Below are positions 62,115 through 64,000 of a stretch of DNA of 64,000 bases, piece by piece. The notes under the pieces were generated by a model, which was given only the letters and a program-made list of their open reading frames with translations, was not told the origin of the DNA and did not search any database. The translations under genes and the position numbers were made by a program. The stretch is from Algibacter miyuki. Its GTDB lineage: Bacteria; Bacteroidota; Bacteroidia; Flavobacteriales; Flavobacteriaceae. The DNA lies in NCBI RefSeq assembly GCF_030409805.1, contig NZ_JAUFQP010000013.1, positions 998,501 to 1,062,500 on the forward strand, written 5' to 3'. The stretch's first letter is position 1. The number at the start of each line of letters is the position of its first letter.

Positions 62115-63230
62115 TTAATGCAAAATATTAGCAAATTTATTATCAAGTACGTTTTTATTTAAAGTAACCGATATCATTTTTAATTTGAAGTAAGCTTCGC
62201 TCATGTAAATAAAACCCTCATTTCTAACTCTTTCAGAGTTTTTTCCCCATGAATTTTTTACTTTATAATAGGTGTTTCCCTTTTGGTCTTTAACTAAACC
62301 TGTAATATGCATTAAATGATCGTCGGTAGTGTTAAAGTTTTCAAACTCTTGTTGTCTGTAGGTTTGAGTAATCTCTTTTTCTGGTACAATTTCGGTTAAT
62401 TCCTTTAGGTCTAAATTACTGTCTTTTGGAATTATGGCCATACCAGGATTTGCTGTAAATGTTTTTTCGCTTACATCGCAATCTAAGGCAATTGTGTATC
62501 CTTTTTTAAGCGCGTTATTTACCGTTTTAACCATCTCTTCAATAGGGATGTTATAGAAACTTCCGTTAGAAAAATTATCAGGAATATTTAAAATAAAGTT
62601 TGTGTAAAACGGTTGATGAGAAAAAGATGTTAAGCTCACATAATCTTCCGGGTTTATTTTTGTGAATTCTAAAAAAGATTGTGGTGTGTATTCTACGCCT
62701 TCATAATTAAAAGTTTCAATGTTTTTTCCTAAATAAATATCTAAAACGGACTCAGTAACCTGTTTCCATTTTGGAGATAAAGGTTTTTTTACGTCTTTAG
62801 TATATGTGTTTAATAAACCTCTTAAAACGGTAAGCATTTCAGTGTGGTTATGTCTTGTAGCATTTTCTTCAAGCCCCGTAAAAGCGAAAGCTGGAACTAA
62901 ACCATGATCTTTCACGCTATTCAAAACATCGTGAGCCAAGCCACCATCACTAAATTGCGTTTTTCCTTGACGCATAATGTAATTCCAAGCCTTTTTCGGG
63001 TAGGTGTTTCTTACGGTATACATTTCAGATAAATCAATCTTTTTACCTGTAATCCTTATTATTTCACTTTCTAAAAAAGACGATGTAGAAAAACTCCAAC
63101 AAGTTCCCGTGTTACCTTGACTAATAACTTCTGTAGTTTCAAGATCTATAACCGTTTCAAATTTATACGATTGCGCATGTATTGAAATAGAAATAAATAG
63201 TAAAACGAGTAAGGAAATATTATTTTTCAT
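62115..63230 (-). CDS. C1-family (aminopeptidase C/bleomycin hydrolase-like) peptidase, secreted
   Basis: The 371-residue protein has a signal peptide (ending SIHAQ). The papain-fold catalytic residues are C44 in QGNTGTCWSFSTSSFLE, H308 in DDHLMHITG and N326 in KVKNSWG. The arrangement and the DDHLMHITG form match bleomycin hydrolase/aminopeptidase C rather than classical papain. The signal peptide differs from the cytoplasmic PepC. It diverges from menB. Confidence 0.93.
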   Translation of the reverse strand: MKNNISLLVLLFISISIHAQSYKFETVIDLETTEVISQGNTGTCWSFSTSSFLESEIIRITGKKIDLSEMYTVRNTYPKKAWNYIMRQGKTQFSDGGLAHDVLNSVKDHGLVPAFAFTGLEENATRHNHTEMLTVLRGLLNTYTKDVKKPLSPKWKQVTESVLDIYLGKNIETFNYEGVEYTPQSFLEFTKINPEDYVSLTSFSHQPFYTNFILNIPDNFSNGSFYNIPIEEMVKTVNNALKKGYTIALDCDVSEKTFTANPGMAIIPKDSNLDLKELTEIVPEKEITQTYRQQEFENFNTTDDHLMHITGLVKDQKGNTYYKVKNSWGKNSERVRNEGFIYMSEAYFKLKMISVTLNKNVLDNKFANILH

Positions 63231-63261
63231 AGGGAATGCGGGGTTTTAATGAAATAAAATT

Positions 63262-63269
63262 TATTTTTG
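63262..63269 (+). promoter_or_regulatory. Possible -7 element ahead of menB
   Basis: TATTTTTG matches TAnnTTTG and ends 15 bases before the menB ATG. No good TTG lies at -33, so support is partial. Confidence 0.3.
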
Positions 63270-63284
63270 GCTAAAATAAAGAAA

Positions 63285-64000
63285 ATGAGTCAAGAAAATT
63301 GGGTAACTGTTAAAGAATACACCGATATTACATATAAAAAATGTAATGGTGTTGCGCGCATAGCGTTTAATAGACCAGATGTGAGAAATGCATTTCGTCC
63401 GAAAACAACGTCAGAATTATACGATGCCTTATATAATGCTAACGAAGATGTAAATATTGGTGTGGTATTATTATCTGCCGAAGGCCCATCGACTAAAGAT
63501 GGTGTCTATTCATTTTGTAGTGGAGGCGATCAAAAAGCACGTGGACACCAAGGTTATGTTGGTGAAGATGGTTATCACCGTTTAAATATATTAGAAGTAC
63601 AACGTTTAATTCGTTTTATGCCAAAAGCTGTAATTGCTGTGGTTCCGGGTTGGGCTGTTGGTGGCGGACATAGTTTACACGTAGTTTGCGATTTAACTTT
63701 AGCGAGTAAAGAGCATGCTATTTTTAAACAAACCGATGCTGATGTTACTAGTTTTGATGGTGGTTACGGATCGGCTTATTTAGCAAAAATGGTAGGACAG
63801 AAAAGAGCTCGTGAAATATTTTTCTTAGGAAGAAATTACTCGGCTCAAGAAGCGTTTGATATGGGCATGGTAAATGCTGTTGTTCCTCACGATGAATTAG
63901 AAAGTACGGCTTATGAGTGGGCTCAGGAAATATTAGCAAAATCGCCTACATCTATTAAAATGTTGAAATTCGCCATGAATTTAACCGATGATGGTATGGT
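63285..64000 (+). CDS. menB: 1,4-dihydroxy-2-naphthoyl-CoA synthase (partial)
   Basis: The gene starts at the ATG at 63285 and runs off the right edge after 238 codons. The product is a crotonase-fold enzyme with the MenB-specific stretch YSFCSGGDQKARGHQGYVG, the GWAVGGGHSLHVVCDLTLAS oxyanion region, and QTDADVTSFDGGYGSAYLAKMVG. It closes the naphthoquinone ring in menaquinone synthesis. About 40 C-terminal residues are missing. Confidence 0.95.
   Translation, partial: MSQENWVTVKEYTDITYKKCNGVARIAFNRPDVRNAFRPKTTSELYDALYNANEDVNIGVVLLSAEGPSTKDGVYSFCSGGDQKARGHQGYVGEDGYHRLNILEVQRLIRFMPKAVIAVVPGWAVGGGHSLHVVCDLTLASKEHAIFKQTDADVTSFDGGYGSAYLAKMVGQKRAREIFFLGRNYSAQEAFDMGMVNAVVPHDELESTAYEWAQEILAKSPTSIKMLKFAMNLTDDGM

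Overview
The window is AT-rich DNA from a marine member of the Flavobacteriaceae (Bacteroidota). Several things point there: a SusC/SusD polysaccharide utilization locus (PUL) with many sulfatases, type IX secretion (T9SS) sorting domains, a SprB-like gliding-type adhesin next to a PorP/SprF gene, MenB for menaquinone synthesis, weak Shine-Dalgarno signals, and a promoter that fits the Bacteroidota pattern (TTG, 19-bp gap, TAnnTTTG). I cannot name the genus from sequence alone.

Region 1 (1-30.8 kb) is a PUL for a sulfated, uronic-acid-containing polysaccharide. The truncated minus-strand gene at the left edge is the periplasmic propeller of a hybrid two-component sensor. It diverges from 17 plus-strand genes: a GH88 unsaturated glucuronyl hydrolase; SusC and SusD; two sulfatases; a sulfatase-fold protein without a usable formylglycine motif; two tandem parallel beta-helix proteins; a clan GH-A (agarase-like) hydrolase; a GH43/GH117-like propeller lipoprotein; two more sulfatases; two heparinase II/III-like lyase candidates; a CE6-like SGNH esterase; a third beta-helix protein; and a GH2 enzyme with the NxK carboxylate-recognition motif of beta-glucuronidases. 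A strong hairpin terminator closes the locus. My working model is as follows. The beta-helix protein with a CBM96-like module and a T9SS signal cuts the polymer at the cell surface. SusCD imports the oligosaccharides. Sulfatases, esterase, lyases, GH88 and GH2 finish the work in the periplasm. The beta-helix, agarase-like and heparinase-like proteins are not assigned to a characterized specificity, so the substrate (ulvan-like, glycosaminoglycan-like or another sulfated glucuronan) stays open.

Region 2 (30.8-46 kb) holds a cytoplasmic PAS histidine kinase overlapping a single-domain response regulator, a small secreted protein with a good promoter, miaE, recG, an M1 aminopeptidase, and a PorP/SprF-like gene beside a giant PKD/Ig/SprB-repeat protein with a type B T9SS sorting domain.

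Region 3 (46-64 kb) is mostly housekeeping: patatin phospholipase, FMN-binding glutamate synthase-like protein, UvrD-type helicase, two alpha/beta hydrolases, a Gly/Arg-tailed secreted protein, a Sua5/YrdC protein, an OmpA lipoprotein, a GT2 glycosyltransferase, an orphan HsdR_N nuclease-fold protein, holA, a DUF1801 protein, ung, a C1 peptidase, and menB cut by the right edge. A compact GC-rich element at 56.73-56.83 kb that can fold into a multi-hairpin structure is the most unusual non-coding sequence.
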